A model generated the notes under the pieces. The model made no database searches, had not been told where the DNA came from, and worked only from the letters and a program-made list of their open reading frames with translations. From Alistipes sp. (lineage in GTDB: Bacteria > Bacteroidota > Bacteroidia > Bacteroidales > Rikenellaceae): DNA of 8,362 bases. Shown in pieces: positions 1 through 7,202 of the stretch; position 1 is the first letter of the stretch; each line of letters begins with the position of its first letter. The translations under genes and the position numbers were made by a program. Location of the stretch: NCBI GenBank assembly GCA_017934845.1, contig JAGBIR010000019.1:1-8362 (forward strand), given 5' to 3'.

Positions 1-540
1 ACGTCGGAGATTGCTTGTATATCGCTGGGTGGTATCGTATGCTCGGAGTCAATCAACGTGGCAGGTGATGTCTTTACCGAGGATATCAAGAATTATGTGC
101 GTCAGCAGCATAATATCCGTATCGGTGACCGTACAGCCGAGGAGATTAAGATTGCTATCGGTGCTGCAATCCCCGAGTTGGAGGAGGAGCCCGAGGATTT
201 CGTCTTGACAGGTCCCAATATGCTTACCGCTCTGCCGCAGACCGTAACGTTGAGCTATCATGAGATTGCTTATGCGTTGGAGAAGTCTTTGGTTAAGATG
301 GATGCGGCGTTGATGAAGGTTCTGGAGACTATGCCGCCCGAGCTTTATGGCGATATTGTTAAGAATGGTATCTATCTGGCAGGTGGTGGTGCCTTGATCA
401 AGGGCCTCGACAAGCGTCTGTCGAATAAGTCGGGCTTGCCGGTACACATTGCCGAAGATCCCCTGCGCGCTGTTGCACGCGGTACCAGCATCGCAATGAA
501 GAATATCGACAAATTCTCATTCCTGATTCACGGCGAGTAG
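1..540 (+). CDS. mreB: MreB, actin-like rod-shape protein (C-terminal half, 5' end outside window)
   Basis: MreB is a bacterial actin homologue that forms ATP-dependent membrane-associated filaments and positions the lateral-wall synthesis machinery. The frame is open from base 1, so the gene begins upstream. The visible 179 residues open with TSEIACISLGG, matching the phosphate-binding segment after the family's usual GGG. Then come VAGDVFTEDI, RIGDRTAEEIKIAIGAA and the near-terminal nucleotide-binding motif LAGGGALIKGLDKRL, followed by AEDPLRAVARG. E. coli MreB has about 347 residues, so roughly half is missing. The C-terminus (FSFLIHGE) looks complete and ends in TAG. It leads the elongasome operon and is 83 nt from mreC, a gap holding a hairpin. 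Nothing looks damaged. Identity is secure; the GTG at 58 is internal, not a start. Confidence 0.97.
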   Translation, partial: TSEIACISLGGIVCSESINVAGDVFTEDIKNYVRQQHNIRIGDRTAEEIKIAIGAAIPELEEEPEDFVLTGPNMLTALPQTVTLSYHEIAYALEKSLVKMDAALMKVLETMPPELYGDIVKNGIYLAGGGALIKGLDKRLSNKSGLPVHIAEDPLRAVARGTSIAMKNIDKFSFLIHGE

Positions 541-573
541 CATTTTTGCTTATCGAAAATTAATAAAACAACG

Positions 574-602
574 TCGTCGGGTGGGGGTTACCTGCCCGAC
601 GA
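574..602 (+). other. GC-rich hairpin in the mreB-mreC gap
   Basis: Bases 574-585 pair with 591-602: TCGTCGGG with CCCGACGA, continued inward by two G.U wobbles and two G-C pairs, leaving a 5-base loop (GGTTA). About 12 bp forms without a bulge. No U-tract follows (TATTGGCAA), so it is not a typical intrinsic terminator. It may protect the 3' end of an mreB transcript, be a processing site, or cause partial attenuation. The pairing is seen; the role is inferred. Confidence 0.55.
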
Positions 603-623
603 TATTGGCAATGTAGGTACACT

Positions 624-1520
624 ATGTACAAACTCATTGAGTTCCTTCGCAGAATATATATCGTGGTACTGTTTCTCGTTATCGAGTCGGTAGCACTCTA
701 TTGTTATGCACACTCTACTTACCACACGCAAGCCAAGATTCTGGCTCGTGCCAATAGTGTTGTCGGCGGTGCGCAAAGCGTTCTGTATGGCATACGCCAC
801 TATTTTACGTTAAGCAGCGAAAACCGTGCGCTGGCTACGCGTGTTGCGCAGCTGGAGTCGGAGTTGCAATATTATCGTGAGGCGGGAGCTATCGAGCGCG
901 AGAATCAGGAGGCATTTGCGCAGATCGATTCGGTGCTTATGGAGGGTCTGGTGCAGTATCGTTATATGTCGGCACGCGTTATAGCCAATACGGTGCATCA
1001 TCGCAACAATTTCATTACACTGAATCGTGGTGCGATGCACGGCGTTACGCCCAATATGGGTGTTATTACACCTGAAGGCAATATGGTCGGATATGTGGCT
1101 GCCTGCTCGGATCGTTATTCGGTTGTGGTGTCGTTGCTCAATATGGATTTCAGTACCAGCGGTAAGGTCGTTGGCGATGATCATAACTATGTAGGCTCAA
1201 TCAGCTGGAACGGAAGCAGCCCTTACAAGGTCGATATGACCGAGTTGTCGAAGTATGCCGATGTTGAGGTCGGTGACGAGGTCGTTGGATCGGGTGCGTC
1301 GCACTACTTCCCTGCGGGTGTGAATATCCGTATCGGTTATGTCGATGCAGTTCGCGAGAACGAAAATCATACGTCGTATGATGTTGTGGTGCGCCTTGCA
1401 GCCGATTTGTCACGCTTGGATAATGTTATTCTGGTAGAGAATTTCGACTACAACGAGGTGAGTGGCCTCGAGGAGTCGGTGGCAAGTGGCCAGTATTTGT
1501 TGGGCGAGGAGACGAATTAA
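624..1520 (+). CDS. mreC: MreC, elongasome scaffold protein
   Basis: MreC is a bitopic inner-membrane protein whose periplasmic domain binds and activates PBP2 and links it to the MreB filament. The 298-residue product has a short basic N-terminus, one membrane segment (about residues 11-28), a predicted coiled coil (about 63-100, rich in E, R, L and Q) used for dimerisation in the family, and then the beta-rich MreC domain. Recognisable pieces are NRGAMHGVTPNMGVIT (134-149), with the family's N-x-G-x-x-x-G-V pattern, and GDEVVGSGASHYFPAG (217-232). Length is normal (about 280-300 in Bacteroidetes). The ATG at 624 puts the membrane helix right at the N-terminus, as expected. It lies between mreB and mreD, with 83 and 86 nt gaps that each hold a hairpin. 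No Shine-Dalgarno is obvious. Confidence 0.96.
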   Translation: MYKLIEFLRRIYIVVLFLVIESVALYCYAHSTYHTQAKILARANSVVGGAQSVLYGIRHYFTLSSENRALATRVAQLESELQYYREAGAIERENQEAFAQIDSVLMEGLVQYRYMSARVIANTVHHRNNFITLNRGAMHGVTPNMGVITPEGNMVGYVAACSDRYSVVVSLLNMDFSTSGKVVGDDHNYVGSISWNGSSPYKVDMTELSKYADVEVGDEVVGSGASHYFPAGVNIRIGYVDAVRENENHTSYDVVVRLAADLSRLDNVILVENFDYNEVSGLEESVASGQYLLGEETN

Positions 1521-1539
1521 CCGAAAAGATTGGGTAAGA

Positions 1540-1569
1540 GCGCCACGTCGTACGGCAGACGAGTGGCGC
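1540..1569 (+). other. GC-rich hairpin in the mreC-mreD gap
   Basis: GCGCCAC (1540-1546) pairs perfectly with GTGGCGC (1563-1569). After one bulged G (1547), TCGT (1548-1551) pairs with ACGA (1559-1562), leaving a 7-base loop (ACGGCAG). The following sequence (AACTTAAAATTGG) has no U-tract, so a classical terminator is unlikely. It fills much of an 86 nt gap that is otherwise A-rich before mreD. The structure is seen; a role in mRNA processing or in tuning mreD expression is only inferred. Confidence 0.55.
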
Positions 1570-1606
1570 AACTTAAAATTGGAAAGAACTTTTTAGAAAA
1601 ACCTAA

Positions 1607-2122
1607 ATGCAGAGAAATCTTACATACGTTGGAATATTCCTTACGCTGGTGTTGTTGCAGGTGTTCCTGTTCGACAATATCGCGCTGTCGGTATATTTCC
1701 ATCCGCTCATATATATTGCATTCATAATTATTCTGCCACTCGATATGCGTCCTGTGTGGGTGCTGCTTCTCTCGGCACTGCTGGGCCTTACGGTTGATAT
1801 GGCTACGGGTCAGGCGGGCTTGAATGTTATGTCAACAACGGCTGTCGGCTTTATGCGTACGGCAATCGTGGGGCTGATATGCGGCCGTAGTATGGGCTTC
1901 GATGATACCATACCGTCGCTGCATCGCTTTACGACAAAAAACCTTGTAGGTTATGTCGTAGCTATGGTGGTAGTACATAGTGCCATATATTTCTTTATGG
2001 AGTCGCTATCTATGATGCACATCCTGCATACACTGCTACGCCTTGTGATAAGTGACATTGTGGCGGTATTTGTGGTGTGGTATATTGTCCGCTTAATTAT
2101 CGAACGAGTACTTAAAAACTAA
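1607..2122 (+). CDS. mreD: MreD, rod-shape-determining membrane protein
   Basis: MreD is a small polytopic inner-membrane partner of MreC, needed for a functional elongasome. The 171-residue product is strongly hydrophobic with about five or six predicted membrane segments (roughly residues 5-22, 30-45, 49-66, 75-92, 112-130 and 141-163) and no soluble domain. Sequence conservation in this family is low, so the call rests on hydropathy, length (usual range about 160-175) and position directly after mreC, though LLSALLGLTVDM (54-65) matches the family's typical G-hydrophobic-x-x-D pattern. An in-frame TAA sits immediately before the ATG (1604-1606), so translation cannot start further upstream. 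The gene ends 8 nt before mrdA, which suggests co-transcription and coupled expression. Confidence 0.93.
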   Translation: MQRNLTYVGIFLTLVLLQVFLFDNIALSVYFHPLIYIAFIIILPLDMRPVWVLLLSALLGLTVDMATGQAGLNVMSTTAVGFMRTAIVGLICGRSMGFDDTIPSLHRFTTKNLVGYVVAMVVVHSAIYFFMESLSMMHILHTLLRLVISDIVAVFVVWYIVRLIIERVLKN

Positions 2123-2130
2123 AACAACCT

Positions 2131-3966
2131 ATGGCAACAAATGATGTGCACGTGCGCCGGTTGATATTGCGGTGCATCGTTATCGGTATCTTCTTACTTC
2201 TGGCTGGTCGTGTGGCCTATATCCAGCTCTTCGATACTAAATATAAGCGCTTGGCGGCTGGAAATGTGTTGCGTTACGAGGTGCAGTATGCCCCGCGGGG
2301 CGAGATTGTCGATCGTAACGGCGAGTTTTTGGTGCAGAGCCGCGAGTGTTACGACTTGATGGTTACCTATCGCGAGATTGGCAAGCGCGGTTTCGATACG
2401 ATGTTACTCTGTAACTTGGTCGATATGACTAAAGAGCAGCTTATTCGCAAGCTCAACGATGCACGTTCGGCTCCGCGAAAGGCTATGCTCGTGACGAACT
2501 ATATCCCCAAGGAGGTGAAGGTGCGCCTCGATGAGTATAAATTCCCGGGTTTCCATACCGTATATCGTACGGCTCGACAATATCCGCGCAAGATTGCGGG
2601 TAACTTGTTGGGTTATGTAGGCGAGGTAAATAAGTCGGATATCGAGCGTGAGCCCGACATCTATAAGAGTGGCGACTATATAGGCGTTACGGGTTTGGAG
2701 GCTGCCTACGAAGCGGAGTTGCGTGGCGTGAAGGGCGTGAAGGTGTTGGAGCGCGATACGCATGGCGCGATTAAAGGCTCATATATGAATGGCGCGTTTG
2801 ACTCGCTGCCTGTGCCGGGGTCGAAACTCGTCTGTACTATTGATGCGCGCCTGCAGGCCTTTGCCGAGGAGTTGATGGCGGGCAAGGTTGGTGCTGTGGT
2901 GGCAATAGAGCCATCGACGGGCGAGATTCTTGTTATGGCATCGTCGCCTACCTACGATCCCGACGAGTTGGTGGGCCGACAGCGCGGTAACAACTATATG
3001 AAGTTGCAGAATAATAAACGCCAACCGCTATTTAACCGAGCTGTGAAGGCGAAATACCCCCCGGGATCGACCTTCAAGCTGGTACAGGGCTTGATTGGCT
3101 TGCAGGAGGGAGTGCTGCAACCTTCGCGCTCGTATCCCTGCCATTTGGGCTATCATGTGGGACGTATCAGTATGAAGTGCCACCCCCATGCCTCGCCCAT
3201 CGACTTGCGAGGTGCTGTGGCGCAGTCGTGCAACGCCTACTTCTGTTATGTGTTCCGCGATATTATCGAGAATAGTAAGTTTGGAACTGTGAAGAAGGGT
3301 CTGGATGAGTGGGCCGACTATGTCAACAGCTTTGGCTTTGGCCGTAAGCTGGATTCCGACTTCTTGGGCGAAGGCCCGGGATATGTTCCGACCAGCCAAT
3401 TCTATAACAAACGCTATCGCGGCTATTGGAATGGCCTTACGGTGCTGTCGCTCTCGATTGGTCAGGGTGAGTTGGGCTGTACTCCTATGCAGATGGCCAA
3501 CCTTGCAGCTACTATCGCAAACCGAGGCTATTACTATATCCCCCATATCATCAAGGGTATCGAGGGTCGCGATTCAATCGACAGCCGCTTCTACGAAAAG
3601 CAGTATGTCAAGGTCGATAAGGAGCATTTCGAGCCAATAGTCGAGGGTATGTGGCGCGGTGTGAATATCCCCGGTGCGGGAACATCTCACGGAGCATACC
3701 TGCCCGGTTGGGATGTGTGCGGAAAGACGGGTACTTCTCAGAACCCTCATGGTAAGGATCATTCGACATTCCTCTCGTTTGCCCCGAAGGATAATCCGAA
3801 GATTGCCATCTCGGTATATGTCGAGCATGGAGGCTTTGGTGCAACAATCGCATTACCTATTGCCAGCCTTTTGGAGGAGTACTACCTGACGGACACTATT
3901 ACGCGTCCCGAATTGGTCAGATATGTAAAAACATTACCCTATAACCCAAGACGTTATGCCGAGTAG
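2131..3966 (+). CDS. mrdA: Penicillin-binding protein 2, elongasome peptidoglycan transpeptidase
   Basis: This class B PBP cross-links peptidoglycan stem peptides at the lateral wall and works as a pair with RodA. The 611-residue product has a short cytosolic tail, one membrane anchor (about 11-29), the pedestal motif PRGEIVDRNG (55-64), a dimerisation-type domain to about 240, and a transpeptidase domain from about 254. The active-site motifs are all present: STFK with nucleophile Ser313 and Lys316, SCN at 366-368 and KTGT at 532-535. SIGQGE (442-447) is also typical. A Cys/His-rich stretch (C337, H338, H342, C350, H351, H353) lies just before the SxN motif and could bind metal. Length fits the family (E. 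coli 633). The 3' end overlaps rodA by 11 nt, consistent with equimolar synthesis of the two partners. It is PBP2 rather than the divisome PBP3 because of the mreBCD/rodA setting. Confidence 0.97.
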   Translation: MATNDVHVRRLILRCIVIGIFLLLAGRVAYIQLFDTKYKRLAAGNVLRYEVQYAPRGEIVDRNGEFLVQSRECYDLMVTYREIGKRGFDTMLLCNLVDMTKEQLIRKLNDARSAPRKAMLVTNYIPKEVKVRLDEYKFPGFHTVYRTARQYPRKIAGNLLGYVGEVNKSDIEREPDIYKSGDYIGVTGLEAAYEAELRGVKGVKVLERDTHGAIKGSYMNGAFDSLPVPGSKLVCTIDARLQAFAEELMAGKVGAVVAIEPSTGEILVMASSPTYDPDELVGRQRGNNYMKLQNNKRQPLFNRAVKAKYPPGSTFKLVQGLIGLQEGVLQPSRSYPCHLGYHVGRISMKCHPHASPIDLRGAVAQSCNAYFCYVFRDIIENSKFGTVKKGLDEWADYVNSFGFGRKLDSDFLGEGPGYVPTSQFYNKRYRGYWNGLTVLSLSIGQGELGCTPMQMANLAATIANRGYYYIPHIIKGIEGRDSIDSRFYEKQYVKVDKEHFEPIVEGMWRGVNIPGAGTSHGAYLPGWDVCGKTGTSQNPHGKDHSTFLSFAPKDNPKIAISVYVEHGGFGATIALPIASLLEEYYLTDTITRPELVRYVKTLPYNPRRYAE

Positions 3967-5380
3967 AGGTCGTCAAATATCGTTATTCGAGGGCGTGGAC
4001 CGCTTGGCGGTGCTGCTCTATGTGTTGCTGGTCGGTATTGGACTGGTAAATATTCTGTCGGCATCGTTTAACGACGAGATCGAACTGTTTTCGTTCAAAC
4101 AACAGTATGTTAAGCAGCTGATGTGGATGGGCTTGAGCTTTGGCGTCGGTCTTGTAATCCTGTTGCTCGAGTCGAAATATTACCATATGCTGGCCTACTA
4201 TGCCTATGCCGGTTGCGTGTTGCTGATGTTGGCGACGCTGGTGCCCGGTATTGGTCGCGAGGAGGTGAATGGTGCGCGAGCGTGGCTGGCGTTCGGTCTG
4301 CAACCTATCGAGCTGATGAAGGTTGCAACGGCGTTGTCGGTGGCGCGATTGATGAGTCACTATACCTTCTCGATTCGTAGCGTAGGAGGCCTGTTGCAGG
4401 TGGGATTGTTGATTCTTTTCCCTATCGGACTTACGCTGCTTCAGAATGATACAGGCTCGGGATTGGTGCTTTGTTCGTTTATTTTTGTCCTCTATCGCGA
4501 GGGTTTGAATAAGTGGCTGTGTATTCCGGCAATCGTTGTGGCTGTGTTGTTTGTATGTTCGCTGCTCTTTACGCAGTTGTTGCTACTGCTCTTGCTGTTG
4601 CTGGTATTTACGGTGTCGGATGCGATGATGGTAGACCGCTGGCGTCTGCATATCCGTTTTATGGCGATGGTGTGTCTGGGCGCGGTTGTGTTATATGGTT
4701 TGTCGGCGATATTCTTTGGTGGAGCGTTGAGCGGAACGATGTGCCTTATCATAGCTTTGGTGGTCGGAATCGTCGTGGCGGCTATCTATGCGTGGCGAAT
4801 GCAACTCTCGTCGATGTTTCTTATCTTGGCGATGTTTGTCGGCTCAATGCTCTTTGTGCCGGCGGCAGATTATGTCTTTGAGAATGTGTTGCAAGGCTAC
4901 CACCGCAAGCGAATCATCAGCTTCTTGGGAATAGAGAGTAATGCTAAATTCGACTGGAACGTCGATCAGGCAAAGATTGCTATCGGCTCGGGCGGCCTGT
5001 TCGGCAAGGGATATATGGAGGGTACGCAGGTGCGATACGGTTTTGTGCCGGAGCAGGATACCGACTTTATATTCTGTACGGTAGGCGAGGAGTGGGGTTT
5101 CTTGGGTACGATGACGGTGCTTACGTTGCTCTGCGCGCTTATCCTGCGACTTATGAAGATGGGCGAGCGGCAGGAGGAGCCTTTCTGCCGAATATATAGC
5201 TATTGCGTGGCCTCTATTCTATTATATCACGTTTTGGTAAATGTCGGAATGACCATCGGATTAATCCCCGTGATGGGTATCCCGCTACCGTTTATCAGCT
5301 ATGGAGGATCGTCGCTGCTGGGCTTTACGCTTTTGCTCTTTATTGCAATCAGGTTGGATGCCTCGCCAACCCGAATCTAA
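3956..5380 (+). CDS. rodA: RodA, SEDS-family peptidoglycan glycosyltransferase
   Basis: RodA polymerises lipid II into glycan strands in the inner membrane, paired with PBP2. Conserved SEDS landmarks are NGARAWL (105-111), QPIELMK (116-122), YHRKRI (315-320), IAIGSGGLFGKG (341-352), GTQ (356-358), PEQDTDFIF (365-373) and PLPFISYGGSS (443-453). Asp370 lines up with the catalytic Asp262 of E. coli RodA. At 474 residues it is about 100 longer than E. coli RodA (370). Nearly all the excess lies between REGLNKWL (181-188) and YHRKRI (315), where E. coli has one membrane helix but this protein shows about five hydrophobic stretches, including nine consecutive leucines (208-216). Such enlargement may be a Bacteroidetes trait. 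The start lies inside the 3' end of mrdA (11 nt overlap in another frame), implying translational coupling. It is not FtsW, given its mrdA partner. Confidence 0.96.
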   Translation: MPSRGRQISLFEGVDRLAVLLYVLLVGIGLVNILSASFNDEIELFSFKQQYVKQLMWMGLSFGVGLVILLLESKYYHMLAYYAYAGCVLLMLATLVPGIGREEVNGARAWLAFGLQPIELMKVATALSVARLMSHYTFSIRSVGGLLQVGLLILFPIGLTLLQNDTGSGLVLCSFIFVLYREGLNKWLCIPAIVVAVLFVCSLLFTQLLLLLLLLLVFTVSDAMMVDRWRLHIRFMAMVCLGAVVLYGLSAIFFGGALSGTMCLIIALVVGIVVAAIYAWRMQLSSMFLILAMFVGSMLFVPAADYVFENVLQGYHRKRIISFLGIESNAKFDWNVDQAKIAIGSGGLFGKGYMEGTQVRYGFVPEQDTDFIFCTVGEEWGFLGTMTVLTLLCALILRLMKMGERQEEPFCRIYSYCVASILLYHVLVNVGMTIGLIPVMGIPLPFISYGGSSLLGFTLLLFIAIRLDASPTRI

Positions 5381-5407
5381 CTTAAATAGGTGTGAAATTT
5401 AATTACT

Positions 5408-6382
5408 ATGATATACATTTTATATATAATAACGGTTACGGCCGTTGTGTGGTTCTCGATTTTAGCATCACGCTATATCGATATGATTGATCGCTCGACT
5501 AAACTTTCGGGCGCATTTTTGGGAGGAGTGCTGTTGTCGGCTATTACTTCGTTGCCGGAGCTCTTTACGAGTATCTCAGCAACGATACTTATCGATAGCC
5601 CAAGCCTTTGCATAGGTAATATTTTGGGTAGCAACCTCTTTAATTTCGGTATGCTGGCCGTTGTGATATTATTCTATATTAAGGACTTCTCGTCGGCATC
5701 GCTATCGTCGAGCCATAATAAGGTTATGGCATTGCTCTTTATGATGTATTGCGCCGTGGCTGCGAATTGGCAGTTTATGTCAGATGATAATATTATTATT
5801 GGAAGTAACGACAAGTGGTGGCTCTTTGTGAGTGTTACGTCGTTGATTCTGTTTGCGCTTTATGTCTTGTCGGTGCGCTATCTGGCAAGTGATAATGGCG
5901 AGTGCGCCGATGAAGAGGGCGAGGAGGTAAAACTTTCGTTACGAGCTATCGTGGTGCGATTTGTGGTAGCAAGTATAGGTATCATCGTGGCAAGTATTAT
6001 CCTTACTTATATTACCGATGATATTGCCGAGCGTCTGCATCTTGGCTCGGGTCTTGCCGGCGCGTTATTCTTGGGTGTGGCGACATCGCTACCCGAGGTT
6101 ACATCAACAATTTCGCTCTTCCGTATGCGCAATTTCGATATCGCCTTTGGTAATATTGCGGGTAGTAACGTGTTTAATTACGTCGTGCTGGCACTTGCCG
6201 ATGTGTTGTATGCTGGCGGTAGTGTTTATCATTTCGGCGATGAGAAGGTTGTCAATCTTACCATCTTCGGATTGCTCTCAACGGCTGGAGTGTTTGTTAT
6301 GCTTAAGTCGCGGAGCTGGTGGATGAAGGCTATTATGGCTTTGGGAACCATAGCGTGCTATTTCGCATTCTTGTTGCTATAA
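5408..6382 (+). CDS. CaCA-family sodium/calcium (cation) exchanger
   Basis: The product is an inner-membrane cation:Ca2+ antiporter of the CaCA superfamily (YrbG/NCX-like), which usually exports Ca2+ against Na+ or H+. The 324 residues form about ten membrane helices in two inverted halves, each with the diagnostic alpha repeat. The first has SLPE at 48-51 and GNILGSNLFN at 70-79; the second has SLPE at 227-230 and GNIAGSNVFN at 248-257. The paired glutamates (51 and 230) and the asparagines are the family's ion-binding residues. A hydrophilic acidic loop (about 160-176) joins the halves. Length is normal for bacterial members. An in-frame TAG at 5387 limits the start; the ATG at 5408 begins directly with the first helix. 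It is 27 nt after rodA with no terminator between, so it is probably the last gene of that operon. Ion specificity cannot be read from sequence alone. Confidence 0.93.
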   Translation: MIYILYIITVTAVVWFSILASRYIDMIDRSTKLSGAFLGGVLLSAITSLPELFTSISATILIDSPSLCIGNILGSNLFNFGMLAVVILFYIKDFSSASLSSSHNKVMALLFMMYCAVAANWQFMSDDNIIIGSNDKWWLFVSVTSLILFALYVLSVRYLASDNGECADEEGEEVKLSLRAIVVRFVVASIGIIVASIILTYITDDIAERLHLGSGLAGALFLGVATSLPEVTSTISLFRMRNFDIAFGNIAGSNVFNYVVLALADVLYAGGSVYHFGDEKVVNLTIFGLLSTAGVFVMLKSRSWWMKAIMALGTIACYFAFLLL

Positions 6383-6384
6383 AG

Positions 6385-6418
6385 AAAAATGTCGGAGTTC
6401 TCGGCTCCGACATTTTTT
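6385..6418. terminator. Bidirectional intrinsic terminator
   Basis: A perfect 13 bp stem pairs AAAAATGTCGGAG (6385-6397) with CTCCGACATTTTT (6405-6417) around a 7-base loop (TTCTCGG). On the + strand the stem ends in T6, two bases after the exchanger's stop codon. On the - strand it also ends in a T-rich run, just after the stop of the NigD-like gene. It therefore probably ends both convergent transcripts. Confidence 0.92.
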
Positions 6419-6432
6419 GTGTCTATGCTTCT

Positions 6433-7173
6433 CTATTGTAGTACAATCTCGGGACGCATATCGCTTATCGCTTGCGATTGCGGTGTGGTGGCCGAACGTG
6501 TGCAGTAGTTGAATTGTGCGCTCTTGATACCCGAGAACGATTGCCATTTGAGAGTTAATTTTACAGTCTTACCCTCTGTGTCGGGCAGACCATCGAGGCG
6601 GAAAGCTACTATGCCGTCGCGCACGAAACCGAATGAGTCGCCATTGGAGTTGTGCAGGAACTCAACCTCGTAGGGGTTGTCGGGATTTACGCCGGTGATA
6701 AGGTTTACATAGTGAGGCTTGCCAATGTTACCCCAAACGGTGCGGAAACGTAACGTTAGGTAGCCATCTTCGGCAATAGTTACCCAGTCGCGGACAATCT
6801 CAACGGGGTCGCCTCCATAGTCGAAGTCGGGATTCATTTCGCTCTTTGAGATAGCATTCTTTGTCAGGATACTGTCCATCCAATTTATATACACCGCTCG
6901 GTCGTAGGGCGCAGCCGACTCCTTGCTGGGGGTATAGTTAATCAACGCACGCACCTCTCTGTCGCCAAAGGGCGAAGTGGTGAGGTTTACTGGACGCAAC
7001 GTCGTGTTGTCGTCGAGCTGAAGGAAGAAGGCGTTGTTGGTAGTCGGTCGTACCGTAACCAACGCGTTGGGGTAATAGATGCTCCAATCATCGTCGTCGT
7101 TGTTGCACGATGCAAGTGCAAGTAGCGAGAAGAGCATTCCTACCAATGCAAAAGTAAGTTTTGTAGATCTCAT
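6433..7173 (-). CDS. NigD-like lipoprotein, probably surface-exposed
   Basis: This is a predicted lipoprotein of the NigD-like family, found mainly in Bacteroidales and named from a bacteriocin-associated locus in Prevotella; its molecular function is unknown. The 246-residue product has a basic N-terminus (MRSTK), a hydrophobic core (about 7-21) and the lipobox L-A-S-C with lipidated Cys23. The mature protein starts CNNDDDD, resembling the acidic lipoprotein export signal that sends Bacteroidetes lipoproteins to the cell surface. Residues about 35-115 fit the family's N-terminal OB-like domain (VRALINYT at 74-81). Residues about 125-228 fit the C-terminal beta-sandwich, with VEIVRDWVTIAEDGYLTLRF (124-143) and HYVNL (154-158) as the best signatures. 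It stands alone, convergent with the exchanger gene and divergent from the DUF3127 gene. Only A/T-rich sequence precedes the ATG, and no nig bacteriocin genes are nearby. Confidence 0.87.
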   Translation of the reverse strand: MRSTKLTFALVGMLFSLLALASCNNDDDDWSIYYPNALVTVRPTTNNAFFLQLDDNTTLRPVNLTTSPFGDREVRALINYTPSKESAAPYDRAVYINWMDSILTKNAISKSEMNPDFDYGGDPVEIVRDWVTIAEDGYLTLRFRTVWGNIGKPHYVNLITGVNPDNPYEVEFLHNSNGDSFGFVRDGIVAFRLDGLPDTEGKTVKLTLKWQSFSGIKSAQFNYCTRSATTPQSQAISDMRPEIVLQ

Positions 7174-7202
7174 AACATAAATTTTTCGTTTTACACTTCT
7201 GT

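Noticed and set aside
49..447. Long open frame on the - strand (132 codons) opposite mreB
   Set aside because: It lies wholly inside the clearly recognised mreB frame and has no family resemblance; it follows from mreB codon use.
541..548. CATTTTTG as a -7 promoter element for mreC
   Set aside because: It has one mismatch to TAnnTTTG and no TTTG about 20 nt upstream, so there is no usable pair of elements.
3028..3546. Open frame of 172 codons on the - strand opposite mrdA
   Set aside because: It overlaps the PBP2 transpeptidase motifs on the other strand, and the translation shows no recognisable motif.
7149..7156. CAAAAGTA, a perfect TAnnTTTG on the - strand
   Set aside because: It lies inside the signal-peptide codons of the NigD-like gene, downstream of its start, so it cannot drive that gene.
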